Positions 24,420-35,418 of a DNA stretch of 64,000 bases are shown one piece after another. Below the pieces are notes generated by a model. The model was not told the DNA's origin and did no database searches. It was given only the letters and a program-made list of their open reading frames with translations. This DNA is from Blasia pusilla. Lineage: Eukaryota > Marchantiophyta > Marchantiopsida > Blasiales. The stretch is taken from assembly GCA_050084515.1 (NCBI GenBank), contig CM114273.1:32860001-32924000 (forward strand), read 5' to 3'. The stretch's first letter is position 1. The number at the start of each line of letters is the position of its first letter. A program made the translations under genes and the position numbers.

Positions 24420-25116
24420 TTGTATGGACTCTCAGGCTGGGAGCTTAAACATTCTCCCGAGATCCTAAATCAGTTCTTTGCCAAACCTCTACATATAATC
24501 AGCGGCCTTGAGCCCAATATACCTCCGTCCTCCCAAGCTTGTGAGGAGTATCAGCTCACCTATCAAAGGCGCATACCAAAGCTCAACATCCCCGCGCTGG
24601 GCGGGGAATACCGGCATGTTTGTGTGAGACGATCAAAGTTCCCTGTAGTTTGGATGTGGGCAGAGAGTTCAATCTCGTCTCTAGGAGGAGACCACGGTTC
24701 CACATGATCATTTTTGGTGTATGTCCCACAATAGACTTTGTCTCATATAAGATCATATACGCAGCTTTGGGCTTTGAATTCATGGCTCCTGCTGGAGTTA
24801 CTGGGATGATGAATGGCCGTCAATGTATCTTCAAAGCGTCCATCAAGGGCAAAGGAGGCCAATACTTGGCTTGCCACAAAAACCAAGTGTCTCAAGAACT
24901 GAGACTTGCCTACAACTAGAAGGCTATGGTAGTCGAGGGTGGTTCCAACTTGAAGGAAAGACCCATCTCTCCACAACACCGTTGCTGATCTACACACCTA
25001 ATATCTTTAGTGCTCTCCAAGGAACCAGCGATGAAGAGCCTGCACATGAAGAGGTTCCATGTTGCAAGCACCCACACCTACGCCAAAAGCGTGCCCGCCG
25101 ATCCCCAACCCACTTA
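24420..25116 (+). other. 5' region of the LINE, decayed
   Basis: Short plus-strand frames lead into the endonuclease frame, including 24420-24707 and the start of 24823-25308. No ORF1-type domain (RNA-recognition or zinc knuckle) is visible. I assign it to the LINE by position only. Confidence 0.35.
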
Positions 25117-28100
25117 GTAATAGATCTCCGTTTGGGTACCTGGAACTTTTGTGGACTGACCCATGCAATGAAGCAGCTAGAGGTTGCTGAAGTTTTGCTG
25201 AAAAATCAAATACATATATGCGGTGGTCAGGAAACTTGGGAAACCGAGTTAATGGAGATACCCCATGTACCACACTATGCATGGTTTGGAAAGATGTGCA
25301 GCGCCTAGGCGGACAACAACAGAGGTATGAAGGGTTTCGGGTTCTTCCTTAGAGACTTGATGGTGGACAGGTGTGAGATCATCAGCACATGGCTCGAGTA
25401 TGAACACAACATATGGGTCAAAGTCCGAGCAGAGTGCAACTTCCGGGATATGTATATTGGGTGTATTTACATGCCTACAAACAATGAATCTAATGTTGTA
25501 ACAGAGGCACCTTTTGATAGTGTGAAAACTGATTGCCTTGGGTTCCAGACAAAGGGGAACATATTCTTGCTGGGAGACTTCAATAGCTGGATGGGGCAAG
25601 GCACCGATTCCCAAGCGGAGATGGGGATGTTTGGAGATGTGAGAGTGAATGGCAATGGCACACGGCTGATCACGATGTTGAGGGAACTTCAACTGATGGC
25701 ACTGAATGATAGGCATAAGGTGGATTACCCGGCTTGGACTAGGGTCAACTTCAAATAGAATGAAAGCTCCATTGTGGACTACATAGTTGTGGATGAGGAA
25801 CTCTTCACATGTAGTGGGAAGATCACAGTGGATGCGACAGACATTGGAAGAACACATCATTAATTGGTTTGGACTAAGTTGCAGTAAAGGTTAAAATGCT
25901 CAACCAAACCAATGAAGAGAGTGATCAAGAAATGGAGGATAGTGGACTTCCAAGATGAGGGCAACAAGAAGGTGTACATTGGCAAGCTGGAAGAAAATCT
26001 CTTGGCATTTGACACTTTCATTGCATCTACCATCAAGAACTTTGGGTTCACAAGAACAATTGTGGACATGGTGATGGCATGGTGGGAGCGTGGAGTGACA
26101 GATGCGGCCGAGATGGCTGTCGGCAGGAAATTGATAATATGCGGCAGAGCCGTCAAATGGTGGTCCTTGGGACTCAAGGAAGAGAAAAGACAGTAGAATG
26201 GTGACCACGGCTAAACTGATCCGACATGTGTTGGAAGACCATCACAAGGAATTAGGCAGGAAGCCCGCTCGGACATCCCTTGAAGAGCAGAACTTTGAGA
26301 GGGTGATGGAGGATTTTGTTAAGATACAATGGAAGGTAGATGATGAGGTTGAGTTGGGCAACCCATATAAGGATTGTTTCTCCCTGGAGGAGGTGGGAGC
26401 AGCGATCAAAGAACTTGTGAACCACAAAGCAGGCGGTGGTGATGAGCTTGTGAATGAGCTGTTGAAGTATGGGGATGCTGCTATGGCTTGTTCTCTTGTG
26501 AGTCTCTTCAACCTGATATGATAGGCAGAAGTCATCCCACAAAGATGGTGGGTGGGAGTCATCGTGAACCTCTTCAAGAAGGGTGAGAGAGAAGACCCTG
26601 GAAACTACAAGGGTATTGCATTGGTGAGTGTAGTCGGGAAGCTCCTTTGCCGTATACTCAAAAATACGATCTCTGTGTCTTGGAGGAGAATTCTCTCATC
26701 AAGGAAGGCCAGGCTAGCTTCCGGCAAGCCCGAGGATACGTGGATCACATCTTCACCTTCAATCAAATTATCCAGGGTAGGAAAAAAGAGGGGAAACCCA
26801 CCTATTGCTTCTTCTTGGACCTCAAGAAGGCATACGACAATGTATGGCGTGATGGGCTATCTTATTGCTTGTGGAAGGCGGGGCTGAGAGGGAAAATGTC
26901 GAGGGTCATGGGGAAGATGTACCGGAACACAAGGAGTAGAGTTCAAGTGAATGGCCAAAAGAGTGGGACATTCGACATCAAGCAAGGAGTGGCTCAAGGA
27001 TGCCCGCTCTCCCCCACTCTCTTCAACATTTTTGTGAATTCCCTATTGGAAGAAATGGAGGATAGTGGACTAGGCATACGAGTAGGCAACAACTCTATTG
27101 TTGCCCTCATGTTTGCTGATGACTTTGGTGGCCTCAAGGAAACACGAGAGAAACTCCAAGAGATGATCTCCCTGACCAAAATCTGGTGTGACATGTGGGG
27201 CATGGAGGCAAATGGACTGAAGTGCGGTGTGATGATTTTCAATGGCAAGGAGGAGGACCAAGACCAAGAGTGGTGCTGGGGCGCACAAGAGATCCCCCGT
27301 GTGGCTACATACACCTATTTGGGCATAGAAATCTTGGAAGATGCATGTGGGATGCACACATTAAGAAGACTAGTGAGAAAGGCCACAAGAAGGTGAAATT
27401 GTAGATTTTCTTGCCGGGATATCACATCGAATAAAGCGGTGATTTTGCATCCCATTCGCCCTCGCTGGAATACGGGGCAGAAGTGTGGGATGCCAGCCAA
27501 ACAAAGGGATAGGCTTGAAGTTGTGCAATTTGGCGTTTTGGGGTATGATATCAACCTCATCACGAAGCCCGAGTTGGTGTGAGATCGAACCAGGTGTGGA
27601 ACCCTTGGAGGATAGACGTGACATTGCCAAGTTGAAATGGCGGAGGCCGTTGGAGACAATGGACTCCCATCGCTATCCTAAAGAGGTGACGGGAAAACAT
27701 GGTGTAAAGCAGGCCAAATCTTGGACGAAAAAGGTTCAAGAGATTGTGCAAGCTTCCAAGCTCCCCAACAGGCCTGAATGAGAGCAAGATGAGAAAGCAT
27801 TTGTGGATACCATAACCAAAGCAAAGTGGGCAAACACAGAACAAAGCATGGAGGAAGCCATGAAAATGTTTGACCTCTCCTCTTTGACGGTATATCCGAT
27901 AAGGCAAGGCATGAAGAAATAAGGGAACCCTTGCTTGGGAACCCAACTCAAGTTCAAGTTAGACGGAAGCAATACCCTTGAACCATAAGAAAAGGAGGAT
28001 GGGAACAGTATGTGACGATGGGGATGAAACCTCTAGTCATTACTTGGTCTCTGCGCTTAAATTCACAACACACAGAGCAAAAGCATATGCTGATATTGCT

Positions 28101-28440
28101 AAGATGGTAGCACCAGAATTGTACAACACATTCAATAGCCTTGATTCATTGCCCAAAGCTGCTGCACTGGTAAGTAATGTCTATTGGGGATCCGAATCAG
28201 GTAAAGTAGTGGTGAAGAGTTTCTTGGTTGACACTTGGAAGGTCCGCACAAACACGTTGTTTGGTTAGCACTCACACTATATGAGAGTGTCTCCCTCCTC
28301 TCATATGGTCCCTTCTTCACTTGCTTCTCTCTCTACACCCATACCAGTCTCAAGCACCGTCCAACCAGGGCGCGGGATCTATGGTCGCAAGGATACGACA
28401 GACACTACTTAATGAGTACACTCTTTATTGTGGTAGATGA
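25117..28440 (+). pseudogene. Non-LTR retrotransposon (LINE): endonuclease, RT, C-terminus
   Basis: The APE-type endonuclease spans 25117-25860: LRLGTWNFCGL at the start, then GGQETW, GCIYMPTNN, LLGDFNSWMGQG and DYIVVDEE. Reverse transcriptase spans about 26550-27400: VNLFKKGEREDPGNYKGIAL, then FFLDLKKAYDNV, GVAQGCPLSPTLFNIF and the catalytic ALMFADDF (FADD in place of the usual F/Y-x-DD). A post-RT segment has RVATYTYLGI. The region 27980-28260 resembles the C-terminal Cys-rich and helical part of LINE ORF2, with its motifs degraded. Stops after MCSA (25307), at 25758, 26195 and 26521 and several frameshifts show it is inactive. A live protein would nick target DNA and prime reverse transcription there. 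The last 40 bases recur at 31013-31052. Confidence 0.9.
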
Positions 28441-29879
28441 CCAACTAGTGTAGTTGGATTAATTTAAGCTCCTTTCTTAAAAGAGGTCATTTAATATCCT
28501 TCATTAAAATATAGTGGATAGTAGATAGATGATCTCAACCACATGGAAGTAATAGCCCTAAGGATGACGTGGATGAGTCATTTTTAAGAAGGAGATTGCT
28601 AATATGCCTCAGTATGATATCTTCATGTTTTCGATTATAATTTTGGAAGAAGGAAGCAAACCCTTCATCCAAGACAAAAACTAAGGTTGTATATATATAT
28701 AATTCTTGTTATCCTGGCCATTAATGAAACTCTCTTGTATAATGTTGAACCACTTATCTAATATTTATTCATTTTTTTAAAGTAAATTGTATAATCACTT
28801 TACTATTTACGATCTTTGTATCATAATCATCATAGTACCATGATCTATGTATGATGATTAGTTTTACTAATAAAGATCTTTAATACCCAATCTTGTTTTA
28901 ATCTATCTAATTCACGGGCAGCGAATTACCAACCGATGGAGAACTATCATCTCTAACCTTGAAAACATATCATAATTTAGAATGTATGCACAATATAGTT
29001 CAGTAGAGATTGATTTCCTATTAAAACCTACGATATAAAACATGAATACCAAATGTTAAGTTAAAGGGAAACCTCATTACCTCTCAGCATTGCCAAAGTA
29101 CTTTCTATAGACCAAATTTTAAATTTTGTTTCCATCATAAAGGCAATGTCTTGGCAGACACCCTTGCATTAAATAAATTCCTCGTATTTTTTTTCGAAAA
29201 TTAGGAGAAAGAGCTTGCGAGAATGTTTGCTAGCCCCCAAGTAATTCCAAAGTTACACGGAGGGAAAAAGGGTCGCGTACTTTAAAATTGAGGATTCGGA
29301 AGACTTTGGAAAATTCCAAATTTCTATGTTTTTAAACCTCTTTTTCTCCAATTAAATTAAAATTAACATTAAAACAAATTCGAGTGTGGTAGGCTTTGTC
29401 CCGCCCCGCAGAGAGCTTGGAGAATGAGGCTAATAATGCAAATAAGACCGTCATTTCGGGTTATGTGCTCACTCCTTGGGGGTGTGAAAACCTTGGTGAA
29501 AACAAACCCGGGATATTTGTTTGGTTTCTTCTCTCCACCGGCACATGCTGGGCCATGTCCAAAACTTGTGAGCACTTGCAATACCTTCGACAGTATGAGC
29601 TTGTTGGGACTGGCCATCCACAAAGTAGTCGCTCCAAGGGGAATTTCATCATGTCCAAAAGACTACACTTGTGTAAATGTGGTAGGCTGCTGCACTAGCT
29701 TGCACACATGGTGAAGATCGACATAAGAATATTATGGAGAACCACGGCATATAAGTACAAAACCTCTCCATCTAACTTTTCCTCTACTTAATGTTGTACA
29801 CCGAACAAGGCCTCTCTAGATGATCTAAAACATCAAACAGAAGCGAATCTAGCCTTGGAAGTATTTAATGGGACTACAA
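28441..29879. other. AT-rich spacer and likely 3' flank of bL27c
   Basis: No gene is recognised. A plus-strand frame at 29396-29698 and an overlapping minus frame at 29369-29623 match nothing I know. The part next to 29880 should hold the 3' untranslated region of bL27c, on the minus strand. Confidence 0.4.
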
Positions 29880-30983
29880 CTAGCAAAGTGCAGTTTCTTC
29901 TGATTCCTCTGCGGGTTCAGCAGAGGCCAGACTGAGTCCTGTCTCGGAAAAAAATTGTGATAGCAAGAGAGCTTTTCGCTTCTCCCTCTTCTCCCTGAAC
30001 TCCTCTCGTCTCTTAACTCTCCTGCTGTCAGGGTTCTCCACTTTCTCTTCGAGATTAGGGTACACACTGATCTGCAGAACGTACAAACATCGGAAGGTAA
30101 AGAAAGTAAGTATCTGTCTACCCATAGAACCAATCTCACAGTGAAGAGGTAAGCAATAGCCTCGAGTTCACTGAATGAATGCGGAAACAGAGTAACACGT
30201 TTCTGAAAAGTAAATGCAATGCTTGGCCCATTCTTGAAAAGCTGCGTGATTGAAGGACAATTCTAGAAAAGGATCGCGCCCGTGGAGACTGAAATCGTTA
30301 AGGAGATCCTGTCGTAGGCTTGCGATCATGGACCTAGCGCCTGCCGCGAAACGGACGTAGTTGGAATCTGATACGCTTCCTACCGTACAATGTCTCAGCA
30401 TGACAAATCCTTCCCAGGCAGAAAGAGAGAATTTTGGACCTTCATCTTCATCGTGTAGACTAGATTCACTCCTCTCTCTCCATTTCTCACTTCATGGATC
30501 GCTATCTGATTCTCTTTTAACATATGGTACCCTAGCTCAGATTCTCACACTTCCCAATTAGCAGTCTCTCTTCTCAATCTCTCTGTCTCTCTCTCTTGGT
30601 CATCAAGCGGCAGATGACCAAGAGGTTAGCTGAACAAACAGAAGGTCCTCTTGAAGAGGTCTTGGGTTCAACTCTCCCCTTGGACAGTGGGGGGCGGTCT
30701 CAACCCCAGGGCACTGGCGTCCCCTACCTAGGGCATGGATGGTCCATGTTCGAGAGAGAGAACGCCTTGTGTGCCTTTCATGTGTGTGCCTTGACTATGC
30801 TCCCAGGTTAAAAATCTGGATAAAATTCCAGGCCTTCAAAAAAAAACAAAAAAAAAACAAAAACCAAATCTCATGAGTGAGAACCCCAAATCTAGATGTG
30901 AAGGTGCCATGTCGGATGCGATGTCAATTTCACATATGTGGAAGGGGTCCCATAAGCCAGATCGGCTTCCCGTGGACTAAAAA

Positions 30984-31014
<31 letters not shown>

Positions 31015-31794
31015 GCAAGGCTACGACAGGCACTACTTAATGAGTACAGTCTCTCTCTCTCTCTCTACACAATAAATCACTTCATTCATCCATTTTGAGT
31101 CTGTGTGTCTGAGTACAGTCTCTCTCTCTCTCTCTCTCTACACAATAAATCACTTCATTCATCCATTTTGAGTCTGTGTGTCTGCGAGAGAGGATTATGT
31201 TGGAAACGAAGAGCATACCTGCTTCCTGTCGGCGCCGAGCTTCTCAAACTTCACAAGACCATCGATCAAGGAATATATGGTGTAATCCCTTCCAATTCCA
31301 ACATTCTTTCCAGCGTGGAACTGCACTAATCAACCACGCCCCAGCCCCGCAGTGCTTAATGGCTGGAAACTGCAAGGATTCTTAGAAACTAACACGCACG
31401 CATCAAGGCAATGCCGTTTCAGGCAGGGGGGGCAGACGACAGTACGCACAACCTCGACCGGGAAATGGTGCGGGAGCTACCCAACTACATCACTCACCTT
31501 CGTTCCGCGTTGCCGAACAATAATTGCCCCAGGCTTCGCGACCTGGTCTCCATAAATCTTCACCCCCAACCGCTTGCCGATGGAGTCCCGACCATTCTTG
31601 GTACTTCCGGAACCCTTCTTGTGCGCAGCCTCAATTGTAATCGGCAGCTTCACAGACCCTAAGCTCACGCACGATTTCTGGAGCAGTCCTGAGCTCTCCC
31701 CTCCCGTCATGAACGAGGAGCTGCAGCTCGGGCTCAGGCTGAGCCCCTTCAGAGATCCTGCGAGCGAAACCATCGCAAGCCCGGCCGCTGCCAT
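29880..31794 (-). CDS. RPL27: Plastid ribosomal protein bL27, nuclear gene, 3 exons
   Basis: This is component L27 of the plastid 50S subunit; its N-terminus reaches the peptidyl-transferase centre. Exons are 31498-31794, 31219-31320 and 29880-30071 (99, 34 and 63 codons, all introns phase 0, GT-AG), giving about 196 residues. The start at 31794 gives [11 protein letters not shown] and a Ser-rich transit peptide of about 55 residues; an upstream in-frame ATG at 32010 would add Arg-rich sequence and spoil it. Core motifs are [66 protein letters not shown] and ISVYP, then a basic helix ([18 protein letters not shown]). Intron 1 is 177 bp. Intron 2 is 1147 bp and full of repeats. The C-terminus runs about 28 residues past the usual end of the family and is acidic. 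The gene looks intact. Confidence 0.95.
30593..30866 (+). repeat. SINE-like element in bL27c intron 2
   Basis: It begins near a 12-bp hairpin (30593-30604 with 30613-30624). It contains a tRNA-like segment with GTTAGCTGAA and a B-box-like GGGTTCAACTC (about 30665-30675), and ends in an A-rich tail at 30838-30866 made of A runs broken by single C. Tail and promoter-like boxes together suggest a tRNA-derived SINE. It lies opposite to the host gene. The target duplication was not found. Confidence 0.55.
31013..31052 (+). repeat. LINE 3'-end fragment in bL27c intron 2
   Basis: This 40-base segment matches the LINE end at 28385-28424 with three differences (common core CACTACTTAATGAGTACA). It follows a (CT)n run at 30989-31014. 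A short piece of LINE 3' end here suggests a 5'-truncated insertion or a SINE that shares the LINE tail. Confidence 0.65.
31042..31183. repeat. Tandem duplication of about 70 bp in bL27c intron 2
   Basis: Unit 1 (31042-31110) and unit 2 (31111-31183) are nearly identical: GAGTACAGT, a (CT)n run, ACACAATAAATCACTTC, ATTCATCC and TTTTGAGTCTGTGTGTCT. They differ mainly in CT-run length. It lies about 35 bp inside the intron 2 donor. Confidence 0.95.
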
Positions 31795-33501
31795 AGCCGT
31801 CCAGCAGCTCCAATTCTCAACTCTGCGCTCTCCACCCCGCCAACCTCGATATCCTTCCCTGCTGAGCCTCGAGCTCGTAAGATTGTGGATAGGGAGGGCG
31901 TGGGCGTCGCTTTCTACCCAACCCCTCGCCTTCCTCGCTCTCTTCTCTTCTCGCACCCGTCGTTGTCCGCGAGGGCGACTCAAACCACTCGTCACAATTT
32001 TTTCGACCATTCTTTACGGCCTGGAAAATTCACCTTTGATTCGAGTCTATTTACGCAATTAATTGAGAAAAGGGATTATTGTTGTTTACGGCCTCTACAA
32101 GTGCAGTTGGGATATTTGGATATTAATGCTACCCGTTGGTGGCTCCATGTCGTTGTTTCTCGCAGCAACATTACTACGTGTCATGTTAAGGGTGGATGAA
32201 CGTTGACAATGTTTGTGTCGACGATTCCGCACTATCGAGTGTCATAGGGAGGGTCCTCTCTCTCTATAGAATTCAAGAATGCTGGAAAGAGGCCACACTC
32301 TCTATTGGACCAAGATCCCATCACCCAGGATAAGAAAATCGATGCATGTGTCACTCCCAAAGGAGTTTTTCCTACCTCCGTAGAAGCTCATCCAACTCCA
32401 AACAAGCCTTCAGGGGAAAAGGGGGCTCATAAATAAGAGAATGAGTTAGGTGCTAACTGTGGGAAGAGCAAAGTGTGCAAATGCCTTCCCAAGTGGTGCC
32501 ATAGCTCTTGCTCGTCTACTCCGGGTTTCTTTCTTACTCAACCCAGTGTGGTATCATAGAGTTTTTCTACATGCTCCTTTCTCATTTGTATTGAATCTTG
32601 CCTCGAACTCAAATTATATTCATAAAGTGGATATGGTAGTAATACAATTTCTATAAGAAGGTAGCCAGAGAGGGTGATGATCTTGTGGGAGTAGGATCTT
32701 CAAGCAAGGAAGGAGAAAGAATCGGGCAATCAAATCTTGTGGTATTTATGTTGTTGTGTCAAAATTGAGGAATATGACTTCTTGATAACAGAAGAAGTTT
32801 GGTGGTCTTATGGCAAAGTTAGTTCAACCCCTTTTTCGACTTTCAAAATTATACTTCAATTGCATCGGTTTGGTCAGGTGTGCACAGCCAAGTTCTTGTA
32901 TGTATTCAGCAAACTAGGGCATGTTCCGTTTCTGTGTAAGAACTTCACTGATGGATTGAAGGAAGATTCACATCAATATCATTGTACACAGATGTTGCAC
33001 ATATATCTTACTCCAGTTCCTTCTCTTGTCATACCATACACCATACACCCAACCTTTCCTCTGGGGTGTGTGTCGTCCTCCCATCTCTGGTGTGGGCTGA
33101 AGTTTCGTGGCCTAAGGCGATATCCACGCCAACATTGCTTCCCCTAGTCATCCTCTACTTGTCACCTCCTTAGATTACCACCCCTTCCATATTTTCCCCC
33201 CTTTTTGACGTTTAGACCCTTATTTTTGCCGTGCTCGCCCTTTCCACCTGACCTTGTTCCTCAAACCTCTCACCCCCGATCCCTGCAAAATATCTCGTCC
33301 ATAATCTTCGCCCAGGATTGTACTTTCAAAAGGAGGATTGGCTTTCAGACATGAGGAGCCATGGAGAAACCATGTGGGAGTACTTTAGTCGGATCCAATA
33401 ATTGAGATTCTGATGTGAGGAGCTATGGGATATTTTATGGGGGTTGGCCGAGAAAGCGAGTCTGAGTGGAGACATCAAGTTGAACAGATGTCAGAAGACA
33501 A

Positions 33502-33534
33502 GTTTAGGAAGAGGTGGACTGCCTCTTCCTAAAC
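33502..33534. repeat. Perfect 13-bp hairpin, first of an adjacent pair
   Basis: GTTTAGGAAGAGG at 33502-33514 pairs exactly with 33522-33534 across a 7-base loop. A second hairpin starts two bases later. Confidence 0.95.
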
Positions 33535-33536
33535 CC

Positions 33537-33568
33537 CAGTTTGTGCCCATTTTGAAGGGCACAAACTG
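33537..33568. repeat. Perfect 12-bp hairpin, second of the pair
   Basis: CAGTTTGTGCCC at 33537-33548 pairs exactly with 33557-33568 across an 8-base loop. Confidence 0.95.
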
Positions 33569-33652
33569 AAGAAGGTTTGGGAACAATAGAAGAGTACTAT
33601 TGATGGATGGACTCAAATAATGGCGAAGATTCAGGACGAGATATTTTGTAGT

Positions 33653-34093
33653 CTATGTTAAAAGTACAATCCAACGAGTGTATGTACCTTCAAAATGGTT
33701 CACCCTTAGTTCAACATGGTTTAGACCAACAATTACACACATCAAGGTTTGGCATACACCTGCTAGCAAATTGAGAAGATTATACTTTCCGGAACCCCAG
33801 GGTTCCATAATCGCAAGCAAGGTTCCAAGCTCTGCAAATTCGGTAAGACCGTGCAACAACAATTGATTATCTATTTTACCATCCACCAAAACTTCCACCC
33901 ATAGGTCCTTCCATGTTAGCCTTGTAGGCATGTCTCCAAGAGTAGCCATGTCCTTCCTCTTCTTGTGCTTCCAAACGCTTTCACTGAAAGGGATCAAACT
34001 CTCAAGAGCACCTTTCAGCCCTCCCTTCCTCCCGATCCCAGATCCACTCCTTTGGTCATCTTTCTTACCAATTTCCACTCCTTGGGCAGCCAC
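33653..34093 (-). pseudogene. ABCG (white-brown) transporter N-terminal fragment
   Basis: The minus frame reads RLTWKDLWVEV, QLLLHGLTEFAELGTLLAIM, then EPWGSGKYNLLNLLAG. This is the start of an ABCG nucleotide-binding domain, which in the family reads L-T-W-x-D-L-x-V, the LL-x-G-L-T-G-x-A-x-P-G strand and a Walker A of form G-P-S-G-S-G-K-S-T. Here three Walker A positions are changed (Gly to Glu, Ser to Trp, Ser-Thr to Tyr-Asn), so ATP binding should fail. After the Walker A region the family resemblance fades, and signature, Walker B and membrane parts are missing. It looks like a decayed or captured gene fragment of about 145 codons and not a gene. Confidence 0.75.
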
Positions 34094-34462
34094 AGAGGGA
34101 ACAAGTCGGAAACAATCGCAGCTTTATGCTTTGAACAAACACGGCTCTACGTCCCTTCCTCGTTTAAGCTTGCCGGCCACATGCAATCTTACTAATTGTT
34201 GTACAAGAATCTGCAGTTGCACCAACTGGCGTTGGGTGGACGAGTTTCATGTAAGCTAGTTGAAAGAATTGGTTTTTTTACATATAAGGCGTCTCCCAAC
34301 TGGATCCTAGTACATAAGGTATTTTCTAGAGAAGGTTTATGTATTTCTTTGTCTATTAAGTGCATGTTTTCTATTACTTTTAAATATTTGCTTATTTTGT
34401 GGTGATTGTTCGTTATACAATCACCAGAAAATTCTAGGTTTGTAGGCACTTTCGGATAACAT
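34094..34462. other. Spacer, nothing recognised
   Basis: Short frames only. Some may be upstream parts of the captured ABCG fragment on the minus strand, but no intron signals support this. Confidence 0.35.
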
Positions 34463-34870
34463 ATGTATTTGATACAAATACGAATAATAGCCTACACTTA
34501 TCTACTTATCCATACCAAGCTAATCCTTGTGTTGATGGGGAAGAAACCATCTCAAGAGTCTACTTCAGGATTAAGAAGAAGACTAATGAGAGGAACTGTA
34601 GCTTCCAAGAAAGCCATGCTAATGAAGCTCCGACAAAATATTCGTAATAAATTTGCCCATGTTAGGAAGCTTAATTGTAGACCTCATTGCATGGATTGCG
34701 TTGAGTCTTACATTGCTAGGTGGCGTGCAACATGCTCGTCAATTGTCAAGAGCATGCACTATTGTGGTTATTGTAGAGCAGTGTTATATTACAATCCTCG
34801 GACAAAGATGTGTGTTGTTGAAGACCCATATAATCCACCATACATCTTGTGCAGTGGTTTCATGCATTAG
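34463..34870 (+). CDS. Hypothetical Cys-rich small protein ORF
   Basis: A 135-codon frame, or 110 if started at the internal Met of MGKKPSQES (34538). I recognise no family. The second half has a basic stretch (RRRLMRGTVASKKAMLMKLRQ) followed by two Cys pairs, H-C-M-D-C and Y-C-G-Y-C, with further Cys and a His between and after them (CSSIVKSMHYC, KMCVVEDPYNPPYILC). That spacing could hold a zinc ion. No intron, neighbouring gene or promoter supports expression, and the surroundings are repetitive. It could be part of an unknown transposable element. Confidence 0.25.
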   Translation: MYLIQIRIIAYTYLLIHTKLILVLMGKKPSQESTSGLRRRLMRGTVASKKAMLMKLRQNIRNKFAHVRKLNCRPHCMDCVESYIARWRATCSSIVKSMHYCGYCRAVLYYNPRTKMCVVEDPYNPPYILCSGFMH

Positions 34871-35096
34871 AAGAAAAGGGTGGTTTTAAAGACTAGCAAC
34901 AAAATGACTACGTGTGATTAATGACTCTTTATGTAACTCAAATGGAAACATGCAATCATGATTCTAAATGGAGTCATGTTTTACCTACTAAGAGTCATGC
35001 ATAGTGGGCTAGATTACCATTTTAGTAATACAAAATATTTATTATTTATTATATGATTTTTAAAATATGATTGCAAGATAATATAAAAAATGTATG
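34871..35096. other. AT-rich spacer, nothing recognised
   Basis: AT-rich sequence between the Cys-rich ORF and the three-unit tandem repeat. No coding or element signal is seen. Confidence 0.4.
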
Positions 35097-35418
35097 TAGT
35101 CATATCTAACCTATCTCATAGTCATACTATTCATGACTCACAACAAGTGAAGTCACTATTTGAAATGCCAATGATGATATGGCACGAGATATACCAACGT
35201 GGCAATTCGGTAGTCGTATAATTCATGCCTCATAATTAAGGGAGTCATTTTTTGAAAGGTCAATGATGACTAGGCATGAGGCGTGCCAATGTAGCAATAA
35301 GGTAGTCATATCTAACCTACCTTCTAGTCATAGTATTCATGACTTGCAACTAGTGGAGTCAATTTTAGAGAGGCCAGTGTTGATTTAGCATGAAAGGTGT
35401 CAACATGGCAACTAGGAG
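35097..35418. repeat. Three diverged tandem units of about 90-115 bp
   Basis: Units begin with TAGTC(A/G)TAT at 35097, 35211 and 35303. Shared words include ATTCATG, a GTGGAGTCA-like block, a GCCAATGATGA-like block, a GGCA(C/T)GAG-like block and GTGGCAA or a variant before each new unit. The units differ by substitutions and indels. I know no family name for this short array. Confidence 0.7.

Larger units (their letters stand above)
31795..33650. other. bL27c upstream region, then spacer
   Basis: The first 200-300 bases, read on the minus strand, are GC- and CpG-rich and should hold the bL27c 5' leader and promoter; no clear TATA box is seen. At about 32550 the plus strand reads TGTGGTATCATAGAG, similar to a copia primer-binding site, but no LTR or gag is recognisable beside it. 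Nothing else is identified before the hairpins at 33502. Confidence 0.45.

Noticed and set aside
29396-29714. Pair of overlapping plus-strand ORFs of about 100 codons
   Set aside because: No family resemblance, no conserved motif and opposed ORFs of equal length on the other strand.
31477-32010. bL27c starting at the upstream ATG at 32010
   Set aside because: The extra 72 residues are Arg-rich and unlike a transit peptide, while the ATG at 31794 gives a typical one.
32549-32565. Copia primer-binding site TGGTATCATAGAG
   Set aside because: No LTR end before it and no gag after it; a 12-base match alone is weak.
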